In this document: positions 45,660 through 54,421 of the stretch, in pieces
Layout: each line of letters starts with the position of its first letter
How positions within the stretch are numbered: position 1 is the stretch's first letter
Assembly (NCBI RefSeq): GCF_023231945.1
Contig: NZ_JAJLJH010000011.1
Span: 1-64,000, forward strand
Length of the DNA: 64,000 nucleotides
DNA from: Scleromatobacter humisilvae
Lineage (GTDB): Bacteria; Pseudomonadota; Gammaproteobacteria; Burkholderiales; Burkholderiaceae_C
Direction of reading: 5' to 3'
Made by a program: the position numbers and the translations under genes
The notes under the pieces: generated by a model
The model's database searches: none
What the model was told of the DNA's origin: nothing
What the model saw: only the letters and a program-made list of their open reading frames with translations

Positions 45660-47105
45660 TCAGCGCTCCCACGGCAACATCATCGCCAGCCACAACAGCT
45701 TGTCGAACTCCGGCCGGAAGCGCTTGACGATCTCGTCCGGGTCGGGGCACATCCGGGCGTCGGTGATCAGGCCGAACTGCACGCCGCCGCCGTAGCTGAG
45801 GATGCTGACGCCCATGCCGATGTCGCCCGAGGCCGGCACCCAGAACATCACCTGCTTCAAGGTGCGGCCGCAGATCTTCAGCGGCACGGCGGGGCCCGGC
45901 ACGTTGGTCATCACCGCGGTGGCCTTCTTGGCGAACAGGCCCAGCAGCGCGTGCTGCACCGGTTTGATCAGCACCCCCGCCACCGACAGCAGCGCGAACG
46001 CCAGCAGCGGCTGGTAGCCGCCCTTCAACTCGTTCATGCGCGCGCGCACGGCCGCGAGTCGGTCGATCGGGTTGGCGATGCCGATGGGCAGCACCAGCGG
46101 CACGAGGCCGAATCGGTTGCCCAGCTGCCAGGCCTTCTCGAGCGGGCGCAGGTTGACCGGCACCATCGCGCGGATCTCCTTGCCGGCCGGATCCTCGCCC
46201 TTGTCGCGCAGGTAGCTGCCGATGGCGCCGGCCACGCTGGCCAGCAGCACGTCGTTGATCGAGCCGCCAAGCGCGTGGCCGATCGCCTTGACCTCGGGCA
46301 GCGGCAGTGGCTCGCCCCACGCGACGCGCTTGCCCGGCGTCGCCTTGCCCTTGAGGCTGGTGGGCGAGTCGTCGGGCATCAGCGCCATCGCGGCCACGTC
46401 CGACACGACCTGCGCACCGATGCGCGCCATCTCCATGCTGCCGTTCAGTGGCGCAGAGGGGTCGGCCATCATCTCGAGCCCCAAGCCCATGCCCGCACCG
46501 TAGACGCCGATCGCCTTGACCGCAAGGTCGGCCGCGGGCTTGATCAGGTAGTCGGCGATCCAGTCGTGCTCGCCCTCTTCGCCGGCGTCGCGCGCCTTGC
46601 GCGCCGGCGGCGACTTGCCGCCATCGGTGATCGACAGCATCACCGAGATCAGCGCGATGCCGTCGGCGATGCAGTGGTGGATGCGCGCGACGAGCGCGGA
46701 GCGGCCGGTCTCGAAGTCCTCGAACAGGTGGAACTGCCACAGCGGCCGGCTCGGATTCAGCGGCTGCGTGGTGAGGTCGCCGACGGTGCTCTTGAGCGCG
46801 TCCATCGGCGACTGGCCCCTGGACACCTCGAGCTTCTCGGCCACCACGTGCGCGGCGATGTCGAAGTGGTCGTCGTCCACCCACTGCGCGCCCATCGTGT
46901 CCTCGACCACCTTCTGGCGGAATCGGTGGTACTGCAGCAGCGCCGTCTCGACGCGTTCGCGCAGGTCGGCCATCGCGAGCTGCGGCTCGATCAGCCAGAC
47001 CCCGACGATCATCATCAGGTTGGCCTCAGTATCCATGCGCAGCCAGGCCGTGTCGACCCGGGACATGCGTTCCACGTTTTCGCTCAAGAAATCTCCCGTA
47101 TTCAT
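45660..47105 (-). CDS. Wax ester synthase / diacylglycerol acyltransferase (WS/DGAT)
   Basis: Transfers acyl groups from acyl-CoA to fatty alcohol or diacylglycerol, giving storage wax esters or triacylglycerol. The 481-aa enzyme has the condensation motif HHCIADG at 143-149, the PLW loop (SRPLWQFHLFE), and the C-terminal NVPGPAVPLKICGRTLKQVMFWVPASGDIGMGVSILSYGG region typical of this family. The ATG at 47105 (MNTGDFLSENVERMSRVDTAW) is taken over an upstream in-frame ATG at 47177. It is divergent from an acyl-CoA-binding protein. Confidence 0.93.
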   Translation of the reverse strand: MNTGDFLSENVERMSRVDTAWLRMDTEANLMMIVGVWLIEPQLAMADLRERVETALLQYHRFRQKVVEDTMGAQWVDDDHFDIAAHVVAEKLEVSRGQSPMDALKSTVGDLTTQPLNPSRPLWQFHLFEDFETGRSALVARIHHCIADGIALISVMLSITDGGKSPPARKARDAGEEGEHDWIADYLIKPAADLAVKAIGVYGAGMGLGLEMMADPSAPLNGSMEMARIGAQVVSDVAAMALMPDDSPTSLKGKATPGKRVAWGEPLPLPEVKAIGHALGGSINDVLLASVAGAIGSYLRDKGEDPAGKEIRAMVPVNLRPLEKAWQLGNRFGLVPLVLPIGIANPIDRLAAVRARMNELKGGYQPLLAFALLSVAGVLIKPVQHALLGLFAKKATAVMTNVPGPAVPLKICGRTLKQVMFWVPASGDIGMGVSILSYGGGVQFGLITDARMCPDPDEIVKRFRPEFDKLLWLAMMLPWER

Positions 47106-47209
47106 GCGACTAGAGTGCTGTCTCGGCACTCTCTTCATCCGGCTTGCGAGATTGGTGTTTAACATCCGCCCCGTCAAGCCTGACTTTCACCCAAAGCGGA
47201 ACTGGAGCC

Positions 47210-47464
47210 ATGAGCACTTTGAACGAGCAATTCGAACAAGCGGTCGCCGACAGCAAGAACCTGCCCGAGCGTCCGGACAACGCGACCCTGCTGAAGCTGT
47301 ACGCGCTGTACAAGCAAGGCAGCGCTGGCGACGTCGACGGCAAGCGCCCGGGCTTCACCGACATGGTCGGCCGCGCGAAGTGGGACGCCTGGAACGAGCT
47401 GAAGGGCCAGACGCAGGACGAGGCCCAGCAGGCCTACATCGACCTGATCGAAGACCTGAAGTAA
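47210..47464 (+). CDS. Acyl-CoA-binding protein
   Basis: An 84-aa four-helix protein of the ACBP family, typical of eukaryotes and some bacteria: LNEQFEQAVADSKNLPERPDNATLLKLYALYKQGSAGD and the hallmark KWDAWNELKGQTQDEAQQAYIDLI. It binds medium/long acyl-CoA in the cytoplasm, and divergent pairing with WS/DGAT suggests it buffers that enzyme's substrate. GGAG is 4 nt before the ATG. Confidence 0.95.
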   Translation: MSTLNEQFEQAVADSKNLPERPDNATLLKLYALYKQGSAGDVDGKRPGFTDMVGRAKWDAWNELKGQTQDEAQQAYIDLIEDLK

Positions 47465-47465
47465 G

Positions 47466-47825
47466 TCACTTCTTCCTGGTGGCCTTGGCGGCGGGTTTCG
47501 CCGGCTTGGCCGCGGGTCTTGCCGCCTTGGCCAACTCCTTGGCCAGGGCCTCGTCGAGCTGCTTGCGGACCTCCGCCTCGATCTGGCCGACGAAGGGCTT
47601 GAGCAGGAAGCCCAGCTTGGCCTCGAGGTCGAAGAACGTGGCCGCGACGACCATGCGGCCATCCACGCCCGAGCGCCTGAACTCCAGCACGTCTTCGTCG
47701 TCGCCCTCGATGATCGTGCATTCCATGTCGAGCTTTTCCTCGACGTCCTCCGCCCACTTGAGCGCGACCTTGCGCGCACGGGCCAGGCCCAGGGTGTGAT
47801 CTCGGTGCAGGTTCAGGTCGGCCAT
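47466..47825 (-). CDS. Polyhydroxyalkanoic acid system family protein
   Basis: A 119-aa protein beginning MADLNLHRDHTLGLARARKVALKWAEDVEEKLDMECT, which matches the PHA-system family (TIGR02610-like); that family is found in polyhydroxyalkanoate-forming and wax-storing proteobacteria. The last 30 residues are Ala/Lys/Pro-rich (KAARPAAKPAKPAAKATRKK). Convergent with the acyl-CoA-binding gene (1 bp between stops). Confidence 0.85.
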   Translation of the reverse strand: MADLNLHRDHTLGLARARKVALKWAEDVEEKLDMECTIIEGDDEDVLEFRRSGVDGRMVVAATFFDLEAKLGFLLKPFVGQIEAEVRKQLDEALAKELAKAARPAAKPAKPAAKATRKK

Positions 47826-47851
47826 CGGGTCATCTCCTCTGGCCGCGATTC

Positions 47852-49027
47852 TCAGCCAGAAACCGTTGGGGCAGACGCCGCTGTTGCGGGCGCGACGACA
47901 GGCGCCCGCTGCGGTGCCACGCGATACGGCGCCATCGCCGCGTCGCGCTCCGGCCGCGGCAGCGCCGCCATGCGACGGACCTCGGCGTAGAAACGATCGA
48001 AGTCCCGGCCTTCGGCGGCGAACAGCCGCTCGAAGGCGCCGACCTCGTCGTCGTACGCGCCCTGCGTCCCCATCGATGCATTGTTGGCCTTGGCGAACCA
48101 GTGGTCGTAGCCGTTGTAGCCGGCCCACCTGCCCTGCTTGAGCGCCTCGTAGTCGGCGCGCATGCCCGCGTACATCTCGGCCTTGCGCACGCGCTTCTCG
48201 GCGTCCGGCAGGTCGCTGCGGTACATCGCGTCGAGCTTGGCGCGCCAGGCGCGCACGAGGACGTGGAAGTCGTCGCGCCGCGATTCGGTCAACGCCTGCT
48301 TGGCGCGTACTTCGGGGGTCGCGTTCTCGTCGAGCCAGCGCTGGCTGCCGATGTGCTCGACGGCGGTGGCGAAGGATTCGTTGAACGTCGTGTCGCCCGG
48401 CGCGTAGGCCACCTGGTGCGCCAGCTCATGGAAGATCAGCCGCGACAGCTCGCCCTCTGGCCACTGCACGAAGGTGTTGAGAAGCGGATCACCGCCGATC
48501 CAGTTCATCCAGCCCAGCGTCGAATACGCGGGCACCTCGTAGACGTCGACCTCGAGGCCGCCGGCCTTCAGCGGCGCGGCCGCCTCGTTGGCACTCGCGA
48601 GGTCGTAGTAGCCGCGGTAGCCGACGCAGCCGACGACCGGAAAGCACCACGTCGTCAGCTGCAGCGACAGCTCGGGCGCCGCCACCACGTTCCACACCGC
48701 GGCCGGGCGCTTCAGGTCGGCGTACGACCGGTAGCTGTCGTTGTCGGGCTCGTGCAGCTCGGTGACGGCAAACTGGCGCATGCGCTGCGTCAGCTCGAGG
48801 CGCTTGCGCAGCGCCTTGGGCGTGGCCGGGTCGGCGATGGCGTCCTTGACCGGTCGCGCCGCGGCGAGCAGGCGGATGTGGCCGGAGGCCGACTGGCCCA
48901 GGTAGTCGATCGACGAGCAGCCCGAGGTCACGCACAAGGTACCGAGCCCAGCCAGCACCAGGCCGCCCAGGCTCAACACGCTCGCCAGGCCCCAGCGCGC
49001 AGCGCGGCGCTTCGGCCACAGCGTCAC
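47852..49027 (-). CDS. Putative aminopeptidase lipoprotein (PF10023-like)
   Basis: A 391-aa protein with a lipoprotein-type signal (SVLSLGGLVLAGLGTLCVTSG-C37) and a zinc-protease motif HELAH at 200-204 within LIFHELAHQVAYAPGDTTFNESFATAVEH, whose downstream Glu residues fit the third ligand. The order matches the Aminopep family of predicted bacterial aminopeptidases. Likely membrane-anchored in the periplasm. It follows the PHA-system gene's start by 26 bp on the same strand. Confidence 0.88.
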   Translation of the reverse strand: MTLWPKRRAARWGLASVLSLGGLVLAGLGTLCVTSGCSSIDYLGQSASGHIRLLAAARPVKDAIADPATPKALRKRLELTQRMRQFAVTELHEPDNDSYRSYADLKRPAAVWNVVAAPELSLQLTTWCFPVVGCVGYRGYYDLASANEAAAPLKAGGLEVDVYEVPAYSTLGWMNWIGGDPLLNTFVQWPEGELSRLIFHELAHQVAYAPGDTTFNESFATAVEHIGSQRWLDENATPEVRAKQALTESRRDDFHVLVRAWRAKLDAMYRSDLPDAEKRVRKAEMYAGMRADYEALKQGRWAGYNGYDHWFAKANNASMGTQGAYDDEVGAFERLFAAEGRDFDRFYAEVRRMAALPRPERDAAMAPYRVAPQRAPVVAPATAASAPTVSG

Positions 49028-49105
49028 TGAACCATCCTCCGCCTAGTGGCCGCGGCGTGATCGCCAACGGCGAGAACGCCTTCAGGCAGCCGGGCGGCGC
49101 TCATG

Positions 49106-51196
49106 TCAGGCCGTCTCCGCGCGCTCGACCTCGACCAGGCAGTCGTAGAACGAGGGCGCGCGTCCCATGTCGGTCAGGCGCTGGTGCGTCAGCTCGTTGA
49201 CGTTGGTGCCGTCCAGGCCGAACTTGCGCCACCACACGCCCAGCCCGTGCACGACGCCCGGACGCGCGCGTTCGTTCACGCGCGCGACACAGCGGTACTC
49301 GCCGCGGTCGTTGAACACGCGCACCTCGTCGCCGTCGGCGATGCCGCGCGTGGCGGCATCGGCGGCCTCGATCTCCAGCACCGGCTCCTGCTCGATCGCG
49401 CGCAGGCTCTTGACGTTGACGAAGGTCGAGTTGAGGAAGTTGCGCGCCGGCGGCGAGATCATCGCCAGCGGGAAGCGCCGGGCGAGCTCGGGGGAACTGC
49501 GCACGCTTTCATAGGGCGGCAGGTAGTCGGGCAGGCCGATGCCGGGGACGTCGCACTTGACGCGGCCGTCGGCCGTCGGGAAGCCGCCGTCGGCGAACGG
49601 CGCGTCGGGCAGCGGCAGCTTGGCCCAGCCGATCTCGCGCAGTTGTTCGAACGGCACCGGGCCGTTGATCGCCTGGCGGGCCAGCGCCTCGTCGTCGTCC
49701 TCAAAGCAGGCGTCCGTGAAGCCCATGCGCTGCGCCAGCGCGCGAAAGATCGCCGCGTTGGAGCGCGACTGGCCGCGCGGCGTCAGCGCCGGCTCGTTGA
49801 TCACGAGATACGTGTGGCCATAGCTGGCGTGCACGTCCCAGTGCTCAAGCTGCGTCGTGGCGGGCAGCACGTAGTCGGCATGGTCGGCGGTATCTGTGAG
49901 AAAGTGCTCCAGCACGACGGTGAACAGATCCTCGCGCCGGAAGCCGGACGTCACCTGCCTCGACTGCGGCGCGACGGCCACCGGGTTGCTGTTGTAGACG
50001 ACCAGCGCCTCGATCCTCGGCCCGAACACGCGGCCGTCGGGCAGGGCTTCGCCCGTCTCGCGCAGCAGGTCGTCGCCGATGGTGCTCATGTTGACGGTTC
50101 GAGGCGTGCGGCCGGCGAGAAGTTCCGGATGGCCCAGCTGCAGATTGCGGAACGGCAGGAACCAGCCGCCCGACGACAGCAGCATGCCGCCGGCGCGATG
50201 CCGCCACGCGCCGGTCAGGCAGGGCAGCAGCGCGATCAGCCGGGTGGCGTTGCCGCCGCCGCGCACGCGCTGCATGCCGTAGTTCAGGCGGATCGCGGCG
50301 GGGCTGGTCAGGCCGTAGAGCTGCGCGAACTCGCGGATCTGCGCCGCCGTCAGCCCGCACTCGACGCTGGCGCGCTCGGGCGTCCACGCGAGCGCGCGCT
50401 CGCGCAGGCCGGCCCAGCCGTCGACTTGGCGCTCGATGTAGTCGTGGTCGAGCCAGTCGTTGACGATCAGCTCGTGCATCACCGCCAGCGCCAGCGCGCC
50501 GTCGCTGCCGGGCGTCAGCGCGAGATGGTGGTGGCACTTCTCGGCCGTCTCGGTGCGGCGCGGGTCGATGCATACGAGCGTGGCGCCGGCGCGCCTGGCG
50601 GCCAGCGCGATCGGCCAGAAGTGCAGGTTGGACGCGATCGAGTTGCTGCCCCAGATGACGATCAGCCGGCTCTCGGCGAAGTGCTCGACGTGCATGCCCA
50701 CCTTGGCGCCGTAGGTGGCGGCGAGCGCGTCGCCGCCGGCGCTCGAGCAGATCGTGCGGTCCAGCCGCGACGCGCCGAGCTGGTTGAAGAAGCGCGCGGC
50801 CATGCCCTCGCCCTGCACCATGCCCATCGTGCCGGCGTAGCTGTACGGCAGGATCGCCTCGGGCGCGCGCGCCGCGATCCCGGCCAGGCGCGCGGCGATG
50901 TCGTCCAGCGCCTCGTCCCAGGACACCTCGACGAAGCGGCCCTCGCCCTTGGGCCCGACGCGCTTGAGCGGATTCAGCACGCGCTCGGCGTGCTCGGTGC
51001 GCTCGGCGTAGCGCGACACCTTCGTGCACAGCGCACCGTTGGTGGTGGGATGGTCGGGATCGCCTTGCAGGCGGATGACCTTGTCGCCCTGCACGGTGAC
51101 GCGCATCGCGCAGGTGTCCGGGCAGTCGTGCGGGCAGGCGGCCTGGACGGTGCGCGGCACGTCCAGGGGGGCGGTTTCGGCGAGGATCGCGGTCAT
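49106..51196 (-). CDS. Molybdopterin-dependent oxidoreductase (DMSO reductase family)
   Basis: A 696-aa enzyme with an N-terminal [4Fe-4S] site C21-x3-C25-x3-C29-x27-C57 and the Mo-bisMGD binding domains (SSAGGDALAATYGAKVGM, IVIWGSNSIASNLHFWPI, PLAMISPPARNFLNSTFVN). No Tat signal precedes the cluster, so it should be cytoplasmic. It resembles the anaerobic-dehydrogenase/BisC-like group; substrate and partner subunits are not evident and no gene for a chaperone or membrane anchor is adjacent. ATG at 51196 (MTAILAETAP) used. Confidence 0.92.
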   Translation of the reverse strand: MTAILAETAPLDVPRTVQAACPHDCPDTCAMRVTVQGDKVIRLQGDPDHPTTNGALCTKVSRYAERTEHAERVLNPLKRVGPKGEGRFVEVSWDEALDDIAARLAGIAARAPEAILPYSYAGTMGMVQGEGMAARFFNQLGASRLDRTICSSAGGDALAATYGAKVGMHVEHFAESRLIVIWGSNSIASNLHFWPIALAARRAGATLVCIDPRRTETAEKCHHHLALTPGSDGALALAVMHELIVNDWLDHDYIERQVDGWAGLRERALAWTPERASVECGLTAAQIREFAQLYGLTSPAAIRLNYGMQRVRGGGNATRLIALLPCLTGAWRHRAGGMLLSSGGWFLPFRNLQLGHPELLAGRTPRTVNMSTIGDDLLRETGEALPDGRVFGPRIEALVVYNSNPVAVAPQSRQVTSGFRREDLFTVVLEHFLTDTADHADYVLPATTQLEHWDVHASYGHTYLVINEPALTPRGQSRSNAAIFRALAQRMGFTDACFEDDDEALARQAINGPVPFEQLREIGWAKLPLPDAPFADGGFPTADGRVKCDVPGIGLPDYLPPYESVRSSPELARRFPLAMISPPARNFLNSTFVNVKSLRAIEQEPVLEIEAADAATRGIADGDEVRVFNDRGEYRCVARVNERARPGVVHGLGVWWRKFGLDGTNVNELTHQRLTDMGRAPSFYDCLVEVERAETA

Positions 51197-51325
51197 TCCC
51201 AAATCATGTCACAAGAGGCCCGCCGGGCAGCGTGCAAAGACAGTCGAAAACCCATTGAAAAGCCACTGTCTGCCGCGGGCCGACAGGCTTAAGATCGCTC
51301 GACAGCCTTCTTGCGACTCGCCCCC

Positions 51326-52597
51326 ATGAACGTCATCGAATCCCTGCTGGCCGACGCGGCCACCATCACCGCCCTGCGACGAGAGATCCACTCGTATCCG
51401 GAACTGTGCTACCAGGAACAGCGCACCAGCGACCTGGTGGCTGCCAAGCTCACCGAATGGGGCATCCCGATCCGGCGCGGGCTGGGCAGGACCAGCGTCG
51501 TCGGCATCATCGAAGGCAGCCGCGGCAAGACGGGCGGCGCGATCGGCCTGCGCGCCGACATGGACGCGCTGCCGATGGCCGAGTCCAACACCTTCGCCCA
51601 TGCCAGCCGCAACCCGGGCCGCATGCACGCCTGCGGCCACGACGGCCACACCGCGATGCTGCTCGCCGCGGCGCAGCACCTGGCGAAGCACCGCGACTTC
51701 GACGGCATCGTCTACCTGCTGTTCCAGCCGGCCGAGGAAGGCGGCGGCGGCGCGCGCGAGATGATCAAGGACGGCCTGTTCGCCGAGTTCCCGATGGACG
51801 CGGTCTTCGGCATGCACAACTGGCCCGGCATCTCGGTCGGCCAGCTCGCCGTGTGCCCGGGCCCGTGCATGGCGTCGAGCAACGAGTTCTTCATCACGAT
51901 CCGCGGCCGCGGGTCGCACGCCGCGTTGCCGCACCTGGCCATCGACCCGGTGCCCATCGCCTGCCAGATGGTGCAGGCGTTCCAGACCATCATCACGCGC
52001 AACAAGAAGCCCACCGACACCGGCGTGATCTCGGTCACGACGATCCACACCGGCGAGGCCACCAACGTCGTGCCCGACTCCTGCGTGATCGAGGGCACGG
52101 TGCGTACCTTCACGCTGCCGGTGCTCGACTTGATCGAGCAGCGCATGAAGGAGATCGCGAAGCACACCGCTGCCGCGTTCGGCGCCACAGTCGAATTCCG
52201 CTTCCATCGCAACTACCCGCCCACCGTCAACCACACCGCCGAGGCCGAGTTCGTCGCCGGCGTCATGCGCGACACCGTCGGTGCCGAGAACACGCTCGCC
52301 TTCGAGCCGTCAATGACGGCCGAGGACTTCAGCTACTTCCTGCTCGAGAAGCCCGGCGCGTACTTCGTCATCGGCAACGGCGACGGCAAGCACCGCCTGG
52401 CCTACAGCGACGCCACCGCGGACGACGCCTCCGAGACGCACAACCTGGGCCCGTGCACGCTGCACAACCCGCACTACGACTTCAACGACGACCTGATCCC
52501 GCTGGGCGGCACGCTCTGGATCCGGCTGGTCGACAAGTGGTTTCATAGAGCCCCCACGCTCCTGAGGTCGCTGCCCCCCGAGGGGGCGCTCGGTTAG
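51326..52597 (+). CDS. M20-family amidohydrolase (hippurate hydrolase-like)
   Basis: A 423-aa dinuclear metal peptidase: LRADMDALPM, metal ligands in MHACGHDGHTAML (C103, H105), the QPAEEGGGGA pair, and the dimerisation domain FITIRGRGSHAALPHLAIDPV. Members cleave N-acyl amino acids. The natural end is near IRLVDKWF; the last ~15 residues (RAPTLLRSLPPEGALG) are read through an intergenic GC-rich repeat, so the tail is probably not functional. Confidence 0.93.
   Translation: MNVIESLLADAATITALRREIHSYPELCYQEQRTSDLVAAKLTEWGIPIRRGLGRTSVVGIIEGSRGKTGGAIGLRADMDALPMAESNTFAHASRNPGRMHACGHDGHTAMLLAAAQHLAKHRDFDGIVYLLFQPAEEGGGGAREMIKDGLFAEFPMDAVFGMHNWPGISVGQLAVCPGPCMASSNEFFITIRGRGSHAALPHLAIDPVPIACQMVQAFQTIITRNKKPTDTGVISVTTIHTGEATNVVPDSCVIEGTVRTFTLPVLDLIEQRMKEIAKHTAAAFGATVEFRFHRNYPPTVNHTAEAEFVAGVMRDTVGAENTLAFEPSMTAEDFSYFLLEKPGAYFVIGNGDGKHRLAYSDATADDASETHNLGPCTLHNPHYDFNDDLIPLGGTLWIRLVDKWFHRAPTLLRSLPPEGALG
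52574..52585. repeat. Intergenic GC-rich repeat unit, copy 1
   Basis: The 12-mer CCCCCCGAGGGG occurs here at the 3' end of the M20 gene and again at 60801-60812 upstream of hexR. Both are set in GC-rich, inverted-repeat-prone sequence (here followed by GGCGCTCGG and a CGGCTGCGAGCC turn). I read them as copies of a dispersed extragenic repeat common in this group of bacteria. Wider copy number cannot be judged from the window. Confidence 0.5.
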
Positions 52598-52675
52598 GCT
52601 CGGCTGCGAGCCTCGCTTCCCCAGAGCTTGGTTGGGGTTGCGGCCGCAGAGGCACGGCATTCAAAGGAGAGCACC

Positions 52676-53758
52676 ATGAGCCATCCCGAACCGTTTGCCC
52701 GCACGTACGCCGAGGCGCGCGCGAAATTCCTGGCCGCCGCGGCTGGCACTCACCTGGAGTCGCATCCCGAGCCGCTGCGCGGCGTCGAGCTCGAGCCGCT
52801 GGCGATGGATGTCGCCCGCATCGGCGCCGACGACGCCGATGCGCTGCTGATCGTGTCCAGCGGCTGCCACGGCGTCGAGGGCTATTGCGGCTCGGGCGCG
52901 CAGGTCGCGCTGCTGGGTGACGAGGACTTGCGCGCCCAGGCGCGGCGCGCGGGAGTCGCGCTGCTGTTCATCCACGCGTTGAATCCCTGGGGATTCTCGT
53001 TCGACCGCCGCGTCACGCACGAAGGCGTCGACCTCAACCGCAACTTCATCGACTTTCGCCGCGCGCCGCCCGGCAACCCGGGCTACGACTACCTCGCGCC
53101 GTTCCTGCTGCCGGCACACTGGCCGCCCGGCGCTGACAACGAGCGCCAGATGCTGGCCTACGGCGCGGCGCACGGGCCGGCCGCGCTGCAAACGGCCATC
53201 TCGGCAGGCCAGTACCGGCATCCCGACGGCGTGTTCTACGGCGGCCACGCGCCGACGTGGAGCCAGCAGACGCTGCGCCTGGTGCTGCGCCAGCATGCCT
53301 CGTTGTGCCGCCTGCTCGGCTGGATCGACCTGCACAGCGGCCTGGGCGAGAGCGGGGTCGGCGAACGCATCTTCTCCGCACGCGACGAGGACGGCGCCAA
53401 GCACCGCGCCAAGGCCTGGTGGGGCAACCGCATCACGTTCACCGACGACGGCTCGTCGACGTCGTCCGACCTTCACGGCAACATGTGGCACGCGGTCTAC
53501 GACGAGTGCCCGCAGGCCGAGTACGCCGGCATCGCGCTGGAGTTCGGCACCCAGCCGCTGGAGTCGGTGCTGCAGGCGCTTCGCTATGACCACTGGGTCG
53601 CACACCGGCACGATCCGCAGGACGAGCACCTCGGGGCCACCCGCACGTTGATGCGGCGCGCGTTCTTCACCGACACGCCCGAGTGGAAGCAGGCGGTGAT
53701 CACGCAGACGCGCGCAGCGGCGACGCAGGCCATTGCCGGGATGGCGGCTTGGCGATGA
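52676..53758 (+). CDS. DUF2817 (M14-like carboxypeptidase family) protein
   Basis: A 360-aa protein resembling zinc carboxypeptidases of the M14 superfamily: H65 and E68 in SSGCHGVEGYCGS (H-x2-E zinc pair), a GVDLNRNFIDF motif, IDLHSGLGESG with the third His, and a conserved C-terminal region. The ATG at 52676 (MSHPEPFARTY) gives this length. It lies 78 bp after the M20 gene, so the two peptidases may form a catabolic unit. Confidence 0.85.
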   Translation: MSHPEPFARTYAEARAKFLAAAAGTHLESHPEPLRGVELEPLAMDVARIGADDADALLIVSSGCHGVEGYCGSGAQVALLGDEDLRAQARRAGVALLFIHALNPWGFSFDRRVTHEGVDLNRNFIDFRRAPPGNPGYDYLAPFLLPAHWPPGADNERQMLAYGAAHGPAALQTAISAGQYRHPDGVFYGGHAPTWSQQTLRLVLRQHASLCRLLGWIDLHSGLGESGVGERIFSARDEDGAKHRAKAWWGNRITFTDDGSSTSSDLHGNMWHAVYDECPQAEYAGIALEFGTQPLESVLQALRYDHWVAHRHDPQDEHLGATRTLMRRAFFTDTPEWKQAVITQTRAAATQAIAGMAAWR

Positions 53759-53850
53759 TGTCCTGAAACGTCCGCAAACGGTCGCGGGGCGGGGCTGCGA
53801 GAATGTGCGCACGCCGTCATGATTCGGGCATCCACTCACAGGAGAACGCC

Positions 53851-54408
53851 ATGCAGACCGCCTTGCTCATGATCGACGTCCAGGAATCCTTCACGCAACG
53901 CCCGTACTGGTCGCAAACCGGTGCGGACGTGTTCCTGAAGCACGTCAACGCCCTGATCGACGGCGCCCAGGCGCGGGGCATCCCGATCGTGCGCGTGTTC
54001 CACACCGACGGCCCGCAGGCGCCGACGAACCCGTTCGCGCACGGCGGCGAGTTCGTGCGGCCGCTGACCGGCCTGGCGCCGTTCGAGGCCGCGCTGACGA
54101 TCGAGAAGCATCGCCACAGCGCGCTGGTCGGCACGCCGCTGATGAACTGGCTGATCGAGAACGGCATTCGCCGTGTGATCGTCGCCGGCATCCGCACCGA
54201 GCAGTGCTGCGAGACGACCACGCGCCACGCCAGCGACGAAGGCTGGGATGTCGACTACGTCGGCGACGCCACGCTGACCTTCGACATGAAGACGCCGTCC
54301 GGGGAGACGCTCACCGCCGCCCAGATCCGCGAGCGCACCGAGACCGTGCTGGTTCACCGCTTCGCCGAACTCGCGACGGTCGAGGAGGCGCTCGCACGAG
54401 CGCGCTGA
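53851..54408 (+). CDS. Isochorismatase-like cysteine hydrolase
   Basis: A 185-aa cysteine hydrolase: catalytic D9 (LLMIDVQESF), K86 (TIEKHRHSALVGT) and C119 in GIRTEQCCETT. The cis-peptide region VIVAGI precedes it. Substrates in this family include isochorismate, nicotinamide and N-carbamoyl compounds. ATG at 53851 has AGGAG 8-9 nt upstream. Confidence 0.92.
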   Translation: MQTALLMIDVQESFTQRPYWSQTGADVFLKHVNALIDGAQARGIPIVRVFHTDGPQAPTNPFAHGGEFVRPLTGLAPFEAALTIEKHRHSALVGTPLMNWLIENGIRRVIVAGIRTEQCCETTTRHASDEGWDVDYVGDATLTFDMKTPSGETLTAAQIRERTETVLVHRFAELATVEEALARAR

Positions 54409-54421
54409 CGACTTGCCGGCC

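Noticed and set aside
49103-51292. Plus-strand frame of 729 codons
   Set aside because: Antisense to the molybdopterin oxidoreductase.
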